Shown: piece after piece, positions 44,521 to 55,000 of the stretch
Numbering within the stretch: position 1 is the first letter of the stretch
Layout of the letters: each line of letters opens with the position of its first letter
Assembly (NCBI GenBank): GCA_020161835.1
Contig: JAIUNL010000005.1
Span: forward strand, 1-64,000
Length of the DNA stretch: 64,000 nucleotides
Source of the DNA: Bacteroidota bacterium
Lineage (GTDB): Bacteria; Bacteroidota; JABWAT01
Direction of reading: 5' to 3'
Translations under genes and position numbers: made by a program
Notes under the pieces: model-generated
The model's input: the letters and a program-made list of their open reading frames with translations, nothing else
What the model was told of the DNA's origin: nothing
The model's database searches: none

Positions 44521-46737
44521 TCAAGGCAACAAGGTAAAGGAATCAGTCATTGAGCCGGCAAAAACAGTAAACTTACCAGGTTCAACAATTCTTTTATTTT
44601 GGAGACCAATATATGAAAAATCTGCATCGGTCAGGTTAAAAGTCAGTTCTTTGCTTTCACCGGGTTTCAGAAACACTTTCTGAAATGATTTCAACTGTTT
44701 TACCGGACGTGAAACCTGTGCAGCGTTATCATTCAGATAAATGAGAACAGCTTCTTTACCTGCTATTTTGCCTGTGTTTTTTACGGTAACTTTTACTTCA
44801 AGACCTTCGCCGGATTTGATTTCTTTTTTTGAAAGTTTCAGGCCAGATGTTTCGAAAGTTGTATAGCTGAGTCCGTGACCAAAAGTATAAAGCGGATTGA
44901 TGACCATTCCGTCATAAACTTCAAGTGGCTTGTAATCATAAGTAGAAAATCCGTTCGGATTTCTTGGATAGCTGAACGGAAGTTTTGCATCTGGGTTATA
45001 ATCACCAAAAAGAATTTCAGTCAAAGCGATAGCCCCTTCCATTCCCGGGCGCATGGCAACCACAACAGCACTTGATTTTTCAGCAATTTGGGTCACAACT
45101 CTTGGCCGTCCTTCAAGTAAAACCAAAACCACAGGTTTACCGGTTTTCAGCATGGCTTCTGCCAGATCGAGCTGAGCTTCGTCAAGAATCAGGTTTTCGA
45201 TATTTCCGGGAGTTTCGCAATAGGCTTTTTCACCCAGACAAAGAACGATCACATCATTTGAAGCGGCCTGTTTAACTGCTTCTTCAATATTGACGGGATT
45301 TGTAAAAGTTGTTCCTTCAACGTAGGTCACTTTTCCTTTTGAAGTTGCTTTCAAAGCTTCAAGAACAGTCAGTTTTTCCTGCGGATACAGATTTTCTTCA
45401 TCTCCCTGCCAGGTTACTGTCCATCCGCCGTTTAAAACCTGAAGCAGGTTGGCGGTGGGGCCTGTAACCAGAATATTTGCCGATTTTGAAAGTGGCAGTA
45501 AATTGTTTGCGTTTTTGGCAAGAACGATTGTTTCACGGGCTGCAGCCAGGTTTTTTGCGGTTGCGTCTTCATTTGCGAAGAGTTTAATCAGTTCTTTTTT
45601 CGGATATGGATCAGCCAGTAGTCCGCTTTCAATTTTCACTTTCAGAATCCGGCTAACGGCTTCATCAATTCTGGACATGGGAACTTCGCCATTTTTAACA
45701 AGCTTCACCAAAATATCAAAAAAGCTGAAATTGTAAGGCACCATACTCATGTCTACACCGGCCATCACAGCCATTTTCACAGCCTGCTCAGGAGAGTCTG
45801 CAACTTTATCACGGCTGTACAATCTGACGATATCTTCCCAGTCAGAAACAGCAATTCCCTTAAACTGAAGTTCACCACGAAGAATTTCAGTGAGCAAGTG
45901 GTAGTTTGCATGACCCGGAACGCCATCAATTTCACCTGAATTGATCATGACAGTTGGAGAACCGGCTTTTACAGCAGCTTCGAAAGAAGGCAGATAAATT
46001 TCACGAAGGGTTTTTTCGCCAATCCAGGCTGGTGTGCGGTCTTTACCATTCAGCGGATAGCCATAACCCGTATAATGTTTCATACAGGTCGGGGCAAATT
46101 CAGCTTTAGAATAATCATCACCCTGATGTCCGTGAATATAGGCTACACCATGAGTTGCAGCAACATGAACATCTTCACCATAAGTTTCCCAGAAACGACT
46201 CCAGAGTGGTTGGCGGCCGATATCCAAAACCGGATAAAAATTCCAGGTCATGCCTGAAGCTTTCATTTCACGGGCAGTGATTGCGCCGGCAATTTTGCTG
46301 AGTTCAGGGTTGAAAGAAGCGCCGATATTAATTGCCTGAGGAAACAAAGTACCGCCCCGGGTGTAAGTCGTTCCGTGAATGGCATCGATTCCGTAAATGA
46401 CTGGAATCTGCAACCGTGTTTTTTTGGAAACATCCTGAACGGCTGTAATAATTTTATTCCAGGTTTCAAGAGATTGGGCTTTATTATAAGGTGTGTTCAG
46501 AATTGAACCAACATGATACTGAACAATTGCAGTTTCCAGTTTTTTCATGTCTACCGGGAAACCGTCATTTTCTGCCTCGGGTTTTGCAATCACATCAAAA
46601 GTAACCTGAGTCATCTGACCCACTTTTTCTTCAAGAGTCATTTTATCGAGAAGGGTTTTTACTTTTTCATCAGAGGATTGTGCAAAGACGTTCATAAATA
46701 TGGCCAATGATAAAAGTGACAGGGTTCGTTTCTTCAT
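44521..46737 (-). CDS. GH3 beta-glucosidase (BglX type)
   Basis: 738 residues. Signal peptide (MKKRTLSLLSLAIFMNVFAQ), GH3 barrel at about 25-360 with KVGQMTQVTFDV, YGIDAIHGTTY, MKHYTGYGYPLNG and the nucleophile aspartate in GIAVSDWEDI (D299), the second domain with LVTGPTANLLQVLNGGWT, and a fibronectin III-like C-terminus (VTVKNTGKIAGKEAVLIYL). It resembles periplasmic BglX enzymes that hydrolyse cellobiose, laminaribiose and similar products. It is the last gene of the operon that begins with the TonB receptor or its upstream CBM9 gene. The gap to the GH2 gene is 19 bases. Confidence 0.93.
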   Translation of the reverse strand: MKKRTLSLLSLAIFMNVFAQSSDEKVKTLLDKMTLEEKVGQMTQVTFDVIAKPEAENDGFPVDMKKLETAIVQYHVGSILNTPYNKAQSLETWNKIITAVQDVSKKTRLQIPVIYGIDAIHGTTYTRGGTLFPQAINIGASFNPELSKIAGAITAREMKASGMTWNFYPVLDIGRQPLWSRFWETYGEDVHVAATHGVAYIHGHQGDDYSKAEFAPTCMKHYTGYGYPLNGKDRTPAWIGEKTLREIYLPSFEAAVKAGSPTVMINSGEIDGVPGHANYHLLTEILRGELQFKGIAVSDWEDIVRLYSRDKVADSPEQAVKMAVMAGVDMSMVPYNFSFFDILVKLVKNGEVPMSRIDEAVSRILKVKIESGLLADPYPKKELIKLFANEDATAKNLAAARETIVLAKNANNLLPLSKSANILVTGPTANLLQVLNGGWTVTWQGDEENLYPQEKLTVLEALKATSKGKVTYVEGTTFTNPVNIEEAVKQAASNDVIVLCLGEKAYCETPGNIENLILDEAQLDLAEAMLKTGKPVVLVLLEGRPRVVTQIAEKSSAVVVAMRPGMEGAIALTEILFGDYNPDAKLPFSYPRNPNGFSTYDYKPLEVYDGMVINPLYTFGHGLSYTTFETSGLKLSKKEIKSGEGLEVKVTVKNTGKIAGKEAVLIYLNDNAAQVSRPVKQLKSFQKVFLKPGESKELTFNLTDADFSYIGLQNKRIVEPGKFTVFAGSMTDSFTLLP

Positions 46738-46756
46738 AACAGATTCCTTTTGAGGG

Positions 46757-49108
46757 TTATTTAACCAGCATCATTTTGCCGGTTTTAGTGAATTCAGGTG
46801 TTGAAATCCGGTAAAAATAAAGTCCGGAGCCCAGAGTTTGTCCGCCGGATGAGGCATTAAAATGGGCAGAATGAAGTCCGCCTGACTGTCTTTGATTTAC
46901 CAGTGTTGACACTTCCCTTCCGGTTATATCAAAAACCTGCAAGACAACATGCGAAGGTGAACCAAGCGTGTACTCAATTGTTGTTTCAGGATTGAACGGA
47001 TTCGGATAAGCCGGTTTCAGGTTGAAATTCAAAAGATTTTCATCACCATCAACATCTGTATTCCAGGGCTGGGTCAGAGCAAACGGGAAATACCTGACTT
47101 TTATTGTTGAAGCGACAGTTTTAGCGGAAGTCCGGTTCATCTGGAAAAGACCCATGGTTTGCCAACCTGTAGAATTGATTCCGTTTCCATGGCGGTACCA
47201 GTCAAAAATGCACCACCAGGTTGCAGCCATCAGAGCAGTTGTATCAGAAACTGAACCTGATTTTGAACGGGCAGCGTAGGCCTCGAACGCCTTGAAGGTG
47301 TTATCGAAAATCTCATTTTGCTTAGCCTGCATGTTATGAGCTTCAGTGTCCCAGATACCAAACTCAGTATCCATAATCGGTTTGTTCGGATGGGCCTTTT
47401 GCGCAGCTGAAAGAAAAGCACGGGTTTCGGGTTCAGCTTTGGTTCCGTAGAAAACACCAAAATAAATCGTCCAGCCGGCAACATCTACCACATCCTGACT
47501 TGAATCTTCTGGTCCCGGACGGTCAGCAGCTGCAGATTGTGTGACCAAACGGCCATCAGGATAGTTGGTATCCAGATCAGTGTGAATTGTTTGCAGGAAA
47601 ATCTTCCGGTTTGCGAGTTCAAGACTTTCATTTTGTCCGCTCCAGAACAAAATTGAAGGCCGGTTATAATCTCTGAAAATCATTTCACGCCACATTTGCT
47701 GATGGATGTGACGCCGTTCATTCTGGATGATGAAATTTTCTGGTCTGTCAAACTGCCAAACCGGAATTTCTTCAGTAATTGCAATTCCCAGACGATCTGA
47801 AGCCAGATATGTGAACAGATGGTTGGGGTAGTGTGCCGTTCTCAGCATGGTTGCATTGATTGATTTCACCTTTTCGAGATCAGTGGTGATAACCGGATTT
47901 GGAATAGAACGACCATAATCAGGATGATCTTCGTGCCTGGCGACTGAAGGGAAAAACGTTTTGATTCCGTTCAGAAGAACCTTATTTCCAGATGTTTCAA
48001 TGGTTCTGATGCCAAATTGAGTATAAAACTCATCAACAACTTTACCGTTTTCAGAAAGAGTAGCCTTCAGAATATACAAATTCGGAAATTTGGGAGTCCA
48101 TAACTTTGGTGTTGGTATTGAAAGTAGTCTGGAATCAACTGAAATTGAATCTGATGACGATACAGAAAACTGAAAATCCGATTCACCCTGTAAAGAGACT
48201 TCACTTCCGGTAAGATCACCGGCAAATTCAGAATTTTTATTGTCTGCGGTTACAACTGCATTAAAAACAGAATAACTAACTGAAACTGTTTTTGATACCA
48301 GATCAGAATTCTGTACGATCAGTTTTGCAGAAAAATTTCCGGTTGAGGTAACGGGAACAAGATCAACCCGGCTGATATAAACCGGCGGATTGAATTCAAG
48401 ACGGATATCATGAATCAACCCGGTATAATTAAACCAGTCAACTTTGCTGTACGGCACGATGTCGTTTCGTGTGCCCCAGGCAATGTTATCAACTCGTACT
48501 GCAATTTTATTCTCTGCATTGAAATTCAGGTGTGAAGAAACATCAAAAGCAAACGGAGTATAACCGCCTTCATGGTAGCCCACATAATTTCCGTTAACCC
48601 AAACATCAGCGACATAATTTGCAGAAATAAATTTCAGAATGGCGGTTTTCGAGGAAAGTGAGTCAGCAACGAAAAACGACCGGCGATACCAAACCCCATC
48701 TTCATAAAATTCGGGTACAGTCTCATACGCTTTCATTGTATTTTCAACAGCGGGAAGGGTTTTGTTTTCCCAACCGGAATCGTCGAAATCAGGTTGAAAC
48801 CTTCCGGCAGCTTCTGTTTCAATCGATGCAATTGACTGAGGTGTTCTGGCTACCAAAGTCAGTGCATCGTTTGCATTAACACGTTGCTTTTTCCAGGTAC
48901 CGGCAAGGTCAATCACGGGTCGGTTTTGTTTTTCAAATGAGGGGTAAACAATTCCGTTCTGAACCGGGACGGTCTGTGAATTCACTTTTAAAAGGTCAAA
49001 AGTGGCTTTTAATGTGGCTTCCTGACCAAAGGAATGTTCTGAAGGAAGGCAGAAAAGAAGAAGGAATGGAAGAAATTTTCCGGGACCACTATTACGATTC
49101 ATCATCAT
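46757..49108 (-). CDS. GH2 glycosidase with T9SS sorting domain
   Basis: 783 residues. Signal peptide to about residue 29, sugar-binding jelly-roll domain at about 65-245 (WYRRSFFVADSLSSKTAILKF in part, VWVNGNYVGYHEGGYTPFAF), immunoglobulin-like domain at 246-375, barrel domain at 376-660, and sorting domain at about 690-783 (LKPAYPNPFNPETTIEYTL). The acid/base glutamate is in ILFWSGQNESLE (E494) and the nucleophile in IMDTEFGIWD (E582). GH2 covers beta-galactosidases, beta-mannosidases and beta-glucuronidases; the neighbours make a beta-mannosidase or beta-galactosidase role plausible, but I cannot decide. Surface location. It is 3 bases from the GH16 gene. Confidence 0.9.
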   Translation of the reverse strand: MMMNRNSGPGKFLPFLLLFCLPSEHSFGQEATLKATFDLLKVNSQTVPVQNGIVYPSFEKQNRPVIDLAGTWKKQRVNANDALTLVARTPQSIASIETEAAGRFQPDFDDSGWENKTLPAVENTMKAYETVPEFYEDGVWYRRSFFVADSLSSKTAILKFISANYVADVWVNGNYVGYHEGGYTPFAFDVSSHLNFNAENKIAVRVDNIAWGTRNDIVPYSKVDWFNYTGLIHDIRLEFNPPVYISRVDLVPVTSTGNFSAKLIVQNSDLVSKTVSVSYSVFNAVVTADNKNSEFAGDLTGSEVSLQGESDFQFSVSSSDSISVDSRLLSIPTPKLWTPKFPNLYILKATLSENGKVVDEFYTQFGIRTIETSGNKVLLNGIKTFFPSVARHEDHPDYGRSIPNPVITTDLEKVKSINATMLRTAHYPNHLFTYLASDRLGIAITEEIPVWQFDRPENFIIQNERRHIHQQMWREMIFRDYNRPSILFWSGQNESLELANRKIFLQTIHTDLDTNYPDGRLVTQSAAADRPGPEDSSQDVVDVAGWTIYFGVFYGTKAEPETRAFLSAAQKAHPNKPIMDTEFGIWDTEAHNMQAKQNEIFDNTFKAFEAYAARSKSGSVSDTTALMAATWWCIFDWYRHGNGINSTGWQTMGLFQMNRTSAKTVASTIKVRYFPFALTQPWNTDVDGDENLLNFNLKPAYPNPFNPETTIEYTLGSPSHVVLQVFDITGREVSTLVNQRQSGGLHSAHFNASSGGQTLGSGLYFYRISTPEFTKTGKMMLVK

Positions 49109-49111
49109 CCT

Positions 49112-50950
49112 CTATTTGATGTAGGTCAAGGATCCTGACGGAGAAATACCTGTTCCCCGCAGATGATAAAAGTAGGTGCCTGAACTGGCCGTTAAACCGT
49201 TTAAGGTTGTACCATCCCAGTTAAGTGTTTTTACACCTGACTCAACCGGCCCGAGAATCCGTTTATAAATTTCACGGCCGGTTATATCAAAAATATGAAA
49301 AGAGAGTGATTCTGGCTGGTTAATTTCAAAGCGGATGGTTGTTGAACCATTGAACGGATTCGGGTAACAATCCAAAAGTCTGATCTGTTTTGAATTTTCT
49401 CCCATTGAGTTGTCGTTTTCAACCTGAGTCAAAGCGCCGGTATATTCAACTTTCAGCCCGGCAAGAAATGCTTCGCTCTCCTGTGCCGAAAAGTGAATAT
49501 CCAAAATCCCGTCAGAAACTGAAACCGATTCAAAAACAGTCTGATAAGCAGAATTTCCGCCAACAAGATCAACTATATCAATATCTTTTTTCTTAACAGA
49601 CGACTGTTCAACAGTAATATCAAATACCCGTCTCCCCGCCTGAGAATAATATTTTTCTGCAAACTGAAGGGTGACTTTATATTTTCCGGCAGGAACTCTG
49701 ACCTGATAGGTAACAATACCAGTTCGTTCAGTCTGTAATACAACATCCTCTTCTGTCCCCGAAATGGCTGTGTCAACTTTTTGATTACGTCCGTCAGAAT
49801 ATCCGAATTCGGTGGAAGGCAAAAATTCCTGATCTGCACGGTAACCGGCGTTTGCCACAGTTGAACCCACATCAACCCAAAGCGGAAAAGTAACCGGTTT
49901 AACCTTGAGCAGTGACTTGTAAACAGAAGACAAAGTGTTTGGAACTTCAAATCTGTCTTTGATTCCCTTAATCAGAATCATATAGTTTTTTGAGGTGTCC
50001 GGTTTGGAAGTAATTAGAGTAACTCCGGCAGAATCGGGGTTTATAACTGCTGATTTAATGGTTAACGGATTGATGAAATAGTTGGCAACGAGTTCTGCTG
50101 TCGTCTTTTCAATTTTTTCTGAAAACTGAACGGTTATAACGGTATCCTGCTGGCGTCCATACAGGAAAGTTGGAGCGGTGATATCTATATATCCAATATT
50201 GGTAGGATTGGTAAGACAAAGAATCAGTTTACCATTTTTTATGACTGCATTTTCGGGGATAAAATCGCAGTTATTTCCTTCAAATGAATGTGTAGCTTTG
50301 CTCCATCTTGATTCATCAAAGGTGTCAAACTCATCCTTCCAGGAAGGAGTAAAATTATTTCCTTCGCCGAAAGTCCCTGAACCGGGAGTATAAGTTGCAT
50401 AACTGACCCAGTCATAGTAGGTAAATGCAGGAAGTGATGAAACCGGCATTGTTCCAACCCAATTGGTATAGGCAGGATTCCAGGTATTCATCATGAGTTT
50501 TTGAGCACGGGTAATGGTTTGAATATGACTTCCCGTTTGTTTTCTGACCATGACACCATCAATGTACCATGAAACGTAATCAGGAGTCCATTCAAAAGCA
50601 TAGGTGTGGTAGTCATCGGCCGGATCAAAATCGGTCCAGATATGACTTACGTGATTGGTTTGCCCGGGAGTAATGGTATTGAACTGAACATCGTTGCGGT
50701 AACGGCCGATGACTTCAAGATCAATTTCATTCCATTTGTTTGTAGCCCACGGGTCTTCAGGAGTTCCGTCAAAGTAGGTAAAAAACGTTGACAGAACTCC
50801 TTCGACCGGAGTTGATTTCATTCTGACTTCAAAACGACCATAGAGAAAAGCGTCGTTGGTTCGGTACTCAGCACCCTTGAAATTTTTTGCGCCGGCCATC
50901 CCGGAAAAAACAAAGGACCACAAAATTAAAACAAGAGCAATCTTCTTCAT
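49112..50950 (-). CDS. GH16 lichenase, circularly permuted, with malectin and T9SS domains
   Basis: 612 residues, signal peptide to about residue 20. The mature protein starts FKGAEYRTNDAFLYGRFEVR, which in ordinary lichenases is an internal strand. The catalytic EIDLE motif is at 75-79 and is followed by the usual C-terminal DYVSWYIDGV and YYDWVSYATY (to about 188). A linker (SGTFGEGNN) then leads to WKDEFDTFDESRWSKATHSF and NGKLILCL (about 203-247), normally the N-terminal strands. This order matches the naturally permuted 1,3-1,4-beta-glucanase of Fibrobacter succinogenes. A malectin-like domain (about 360-505) and a sorting domain (YPNPFNGSTTIRFEI) follow. It cleaves mixed-linkage beta-glucan at the surface. 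Confidence 0.88.
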   Translation of the reverse strand: MKKIALVLILWSFVFSGMAGAKNFKGAEYRTNDAFLYGRFEVRMKSTPVEGVLSTFFTYFDGTPEDPWATNKWNEIDLEVIGRYRNDVQFNTITPGQTNHVSHIWTDFDPADDYHTYAFEWTPDYVSWYIDGVMVRKQTGSHIQTITRAQKLMMNTWNPAYTNWVGTMPVSSLPAFTYYDWVSYATYTPGSGTFGEGNNFTPSWKDEFDTFDESRWSKATHSFEGNNCDFIPENAVIKNGKLILCLTNPTNIGYIDITAPTFLYGRQQDTVITVQFSEKIEKTTAELVANYFINPLTIKSAVINPDSAGVTLITSKPDTSKNYMILIKGIKDRFEVPNTLSSVYKSLLKVKPVTFPLWVDVGSTVANAGYRADQEFLPSTEFGYSDGRNQKVDTAISGTEEDVVLQTERTGIVTYQVRVPAGKYKVTLQFAEKYYSQAGRRVFDITVEQSSVKKKDIDIVDLVGGNSAYQTVFESVSVSDGILDIHFSAQESEAFLAGLKVEYTGALTQVENDNSMGENSKQIRLLDCYPNPFNGSTTIRFEINQPESLSFHIFDITGREIYKRILGPVESGVKTLNWDGTTLNGLTASSGTYFYHLRGTGISPSGSLTYIK

Positions 50951-50964
50951 AGGTTCCCAATTGG

Positions 50965-51993
50965 TTAAAGACCAAGTCCGAGTGTGATTTTGTGTGTATT
51001 TTTCAAGCGGCCAAAATCCATAAAAGCATAATCAAACCGGATATCAATTCCGCCGATGGGTTGCTTTATACCGCCACCAAGTGTGAATCCTTCTTCAGAG
51101 TCTGAAAGAAACAATGATTTGTACCCACCTCTTAAAGCAAGAAAATCACCATAAACATACTCACCACCCACATTTACGCTTTCGTAATTATCTGATGGGT
51201 GAGAAGCTTCAGCAGAAAGAATCAACTTATTTATGTCATCCTTGAGAGCCAGATAAGAGACACCAACTTTAAAATTGAGTGGTAAATCCCAATAATCAGT
51301 AGACATACTTGCCGGAATTTTGTCATTATTTCCCGAATTATCACTGTCAGGATCATATAAAACAAGAGTCGAGTTACCATCCAGTTTCATTTTGGTTCCA
51401 TAATTCGAAATGGAAGCACCCAACGTCCAGCCATCGAATGGCGTGTCATACAGAACGCCCATATCTAAAGCAATGGCAATTGCACGGGTATCCCAGATTG
51501 ACTGGTAAATAATTTTCGGGTTAAACCCAATCGAAAACTTATCAGTCAGGGATAGTCCATAACCAAAAGAAAATGCCATATCCTTTGCAGTAAAGACCTG
51601 ACCGGTTCCGTCAGGTTCATCAACTGTATTCACTTCCATCTCACCAATATTTGAATTGGTAAAAGAAAGGGCTATGGTTCCATAATCACCCAAACTTTGG
51701 GTAAAAATGAAAAAACTGTAACTGATGTCTGCAATCCAGAGTGTGTGATCAAATACCAGTTGGGTCCCTGGTACTTTAACCAAACCGGCAGGATTCCAGT
51801 AAACCGATGTTGGATCATCAGCAATAGCAACAAAGGAAGACCCCATAGCCATTGACCTTGCTCCCATTCCAATTCCCAGGAAGGAAGCAGCTGTGGTTCC
51901 GCGTTTTGATACATCAGGTCTGAATTTTTGGGCTTGAACCCCATTCCCAAGAATAACAAGGGAAACTAAAAATAGAGCAACTTTTTTATACAT
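50965..51993 (-). CDS. PorV/PorQ-family outer-membrane protein
   Basis: 342 residues. Signal peptide (MYKKVALFLVSLVILGNGVQAQ) and the family's strong N-terminal motif (FLGIGMGARSMAMGSSFVAI, then DPTSVYWNPAGL), followed by beta-barrel strands to the C-terminus (GLGL). PorV-type proteins shuttle or anchor type IX cargo at the outer membrane; other members of the group are of unknown role. It lies 13 bases from the preceding large T9SS protein gene and 14 from the lichenase gene, so it is probably an accessory to the export of the products of this operon. Confidence 0.82.
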   Translation of the reverse strand: MYKKVALFLVSLVILGNGVQAQKFRPDVSKRGTTAASFLGIGMGARSMAMGSSFVAIADDPTSVYWNPAGLVKVPGTQLVFDHTLWIADISYSFFIFTQSLGDYGTIALSFTNSNIGEMEVNTVDEPDGTGQVFTAKDMAFSFGYGLSLTDKFSIGFNPKIIYQSIWDTRAIAIALDMGVLYDTPFDGWTLGASISNYGTKMKLDGNSTLVLYDPDSDNSGNNDKIPASMSTDYWDLPLNFKVGVSYLALKDDINKLILSAEASHPSDNYESVNVGGEYVYGDFLALRGGYKSLFLSDSEEGFTLGGGIKQPIGGIDIRFDYAFMDFGRLKNTHKITLGLGL

Positions 51994-52006
51994 TTTATTT
52001 AAGCCC

Positions 52007-55000
52007 TTATTTTATCAGTGCAAATTTGCCAATGTGTTCCCCAATACCTGGAGCATCGACGTGGTAAATATAAACGCCATAGGCTACATCCATTCCATCT
52101 TCTGAAACCAGATCCCATGAAACAGCACCCTTCATATTGACTTCGGTGCCAGAATCCGGATCAATTTCGCCGGTCTTTGAAAGGGTTTTAACCAGTGAAC
52201 CAGCAATGGTGTAAATTCTGAGTGTGCAGTTGTTTGGTAAATTGATAAAATCAATTTTCCGGTTTCCACGGCCAGATTGCTGAATCAGACGAGGTTCCCA
52301 TTTTGCACCACCAATGTACGGATTCGGTACAACTCTGATTTTACTCAGATTTGATTTGGCATCTTTTTTGGAAAGTGACTGGGCTGTTGAGGTAAATACA
52401 AACTCATCACCCCTTACGAATTTCTTTGAAATCCGAACCCTGAAGGTACTACCAGGTGCGGGATCAGGTTTTCCTACATCTGAAGGTAAACCGTATTCAA
52501 TTACAACCGGCCATCTTTCAATAAGTTGGTTTTTTGCACCATCCGGGTAGTAATGAACAGGAATAATTCTGTCTGCGCCCGGTGTTAGTGTCGTTTTGGT
52601 CGTATCTGCCATCCAGAGAATGAAAGGAACTTCTTTTCTGTCCTGGGTCAGGTTGAAGATTTTAAAATTAACCTTCATTTTTTTGAATTTGTTATCCCTG
52701 TCATTTCTGAGTGAGCTGGTGACAAGAGAATCATAATAAACGATTTCGTAATCTGCGCCAAAGTGTTTGTACCGTGGTTTTGTACCTACTGCAGCCGGAT
52801 TATCAGGATCGGTGTACCAATAAATTGCATTATAACCGGTTTGTCCTCTTGCTGGACCAATAGGTTCTCTCAACCGGATATTGGGAAGTTGGTTAACATC
52901 ACCGGCCGTCCACTTACTTTGGTTACCAAGAATTGCAGTTGAGGGGTCGTTTACAATTTGCATCACAAGACCATCAAAGGCACTGGTTGCAATTTGTGTC
53001 GATCCGTCACCAATCTGATCACCAGTGATTTTCACACCAAGCGTATCAGTTCCGTTTCTGATAACTCTGGCACCTGACGTGACATAATCAGGAAAAGTAC
53101 CCGTTGTATCAAAAACAACACTATATGTTGCATTATCCAGGACAGCATCAGAGTTGACTACTTCGACACCAATTGATCCTGTTCCCTGATCTGGCACAGC
53201 TTTATACGCAAATGAAGGAGGTGTGTAACCAGCCGGTGGTGCATTAGGTGTTACGACTGCACAATTGTAATCAACAAAATAGACCTGCCCGACCTGATTG
53301 GTCTGGATAAGTTTGGTACACTCGGTAGGCTGAATCCTGACTTCACTGCTATCGTTTATAAAACCCTGGTCATAACTGACAACAGCATAATAATAAGTAA
53401 CACCATTCAGTACGTCTGAATCAACATAAGCATGACTTAAACCTGTTTCATCACCTCGCCAATAAGCAGCACCATTGATTCCAACTGGGTCAGGACCAAA
53501 AATGCCGTCAATTTTATCCCATTGGGCAATCGGCTTATAATATTTGGCTTGTCCTTGAGAATCAGTGATGAGTTTCACATCGTTAAATTCTGGCTCAGTA
53601 CTTCTGTAAATGGCATATCCTTCAAAATCTTTTTTAGGACCCTGTTTCGGATCGTTATTTTCAAATCCTAAAACAGGATCTGTAGATTGTTCTGCACGGG
53701 AATCCCAATAGAGATAGACTTTTTTATCACCGGCTTTTGCAGTGACCTTTGGTTTCAAAGGAGGCTTGGTAAAATTATAACCTGCATTATAAATAAACTG
53801 AACTGTTTTCTTATTAAAAACAAGATCTGTTTTATCATCACCAAAAAGTAAAGCCATTGAGAACCGTTCACGACCAAAACCGTTCGGATTTATACCACTT
53901 CTCAATAAAAATGGACCGGATGAAAAAATGATCTGAATATTTGAGTTCTGAACAGATGTGTCAAATTTTGCCCGTGCCATCAGGTTGTAAAGAACATCAT
54001 CATTCTTTGGCCACATATCCTTTGTGCTTTTTCCATCCAGTTTTTCAATCGCAACGGAAGTTAATCCGATCTGGTCGGATTCATCTTTATCCAAACGGTC
54101 AAAGTTGGGTTCACCATCGGTAGGGAGACCATCACCTTCGCCTAAATCGGGAATGTGAAGTTTAAAGGCCTGAGTCACTGAATCCCAGGGTTCATCAAAC
54201 GGACCTGCACCATCAGCACCAACATCATCGAGAAGAATTTCTCCGGTTTGGTTGGTAGAATCCCAATCCCAAATTCCATTTAAGTTGTCGTCTACAAACC
54301 GCTTCCAGTCACGATCGTTATCGAAACCGTCATCACGGCGTTCATCAATCATGCCGTCTTCGTCATTATCAACACCATCTTGAGACTGACCCGGACTTTC
54401 AAGATAGGCATAGCCGTAAACACCAAGTGTTACTTTTGGGCGACCCGGAACTTTACCATCCTTATCAAAACCCCATGTTAAGTCAAGCTTTGCATCAAAA
54501 CTGGCCCAGTCATCTCCATTATCTGGTTCACCACCAAGACCTGTATCTGTGTAAAACCCGAAAAATGTGGAATCATAATCCCGATCTGAAAGGTTTGATA
54601 TGTCATAATGCCAGAAAATAATATCTTCAGCAAGCACATGTGACCATTGAAAAGCTCTAGACTCAACTCTTAATCCAAGTCCTTTTCTGATATCAGGGTT
54701 GAACCACTGTTTCGAATCAGTAAAAACGGCAGGGGTATCAGAAAGAATAGGATAGAATGAAATAGGAAGTTTTGTCCATTCAGCATCTTTTGAGTCATCC
54801 ATGACAAAAAAGGTTTCCAGATCGGCATTAAAAATATTCCGTCCGAAATAGCCATTCCATTGACCGTCATAAGATGAGGGCAAACCCAGTGCGGCAGGCC
54901 ATTTTGCTGGCCAGCTTTTTTCTCGTGCACTCATAGCCGGAACTGAAGCCCCCGGATTACTGTAATTGGGAACAGGAGCCCATCCCCAGGGTTCGGTAGC

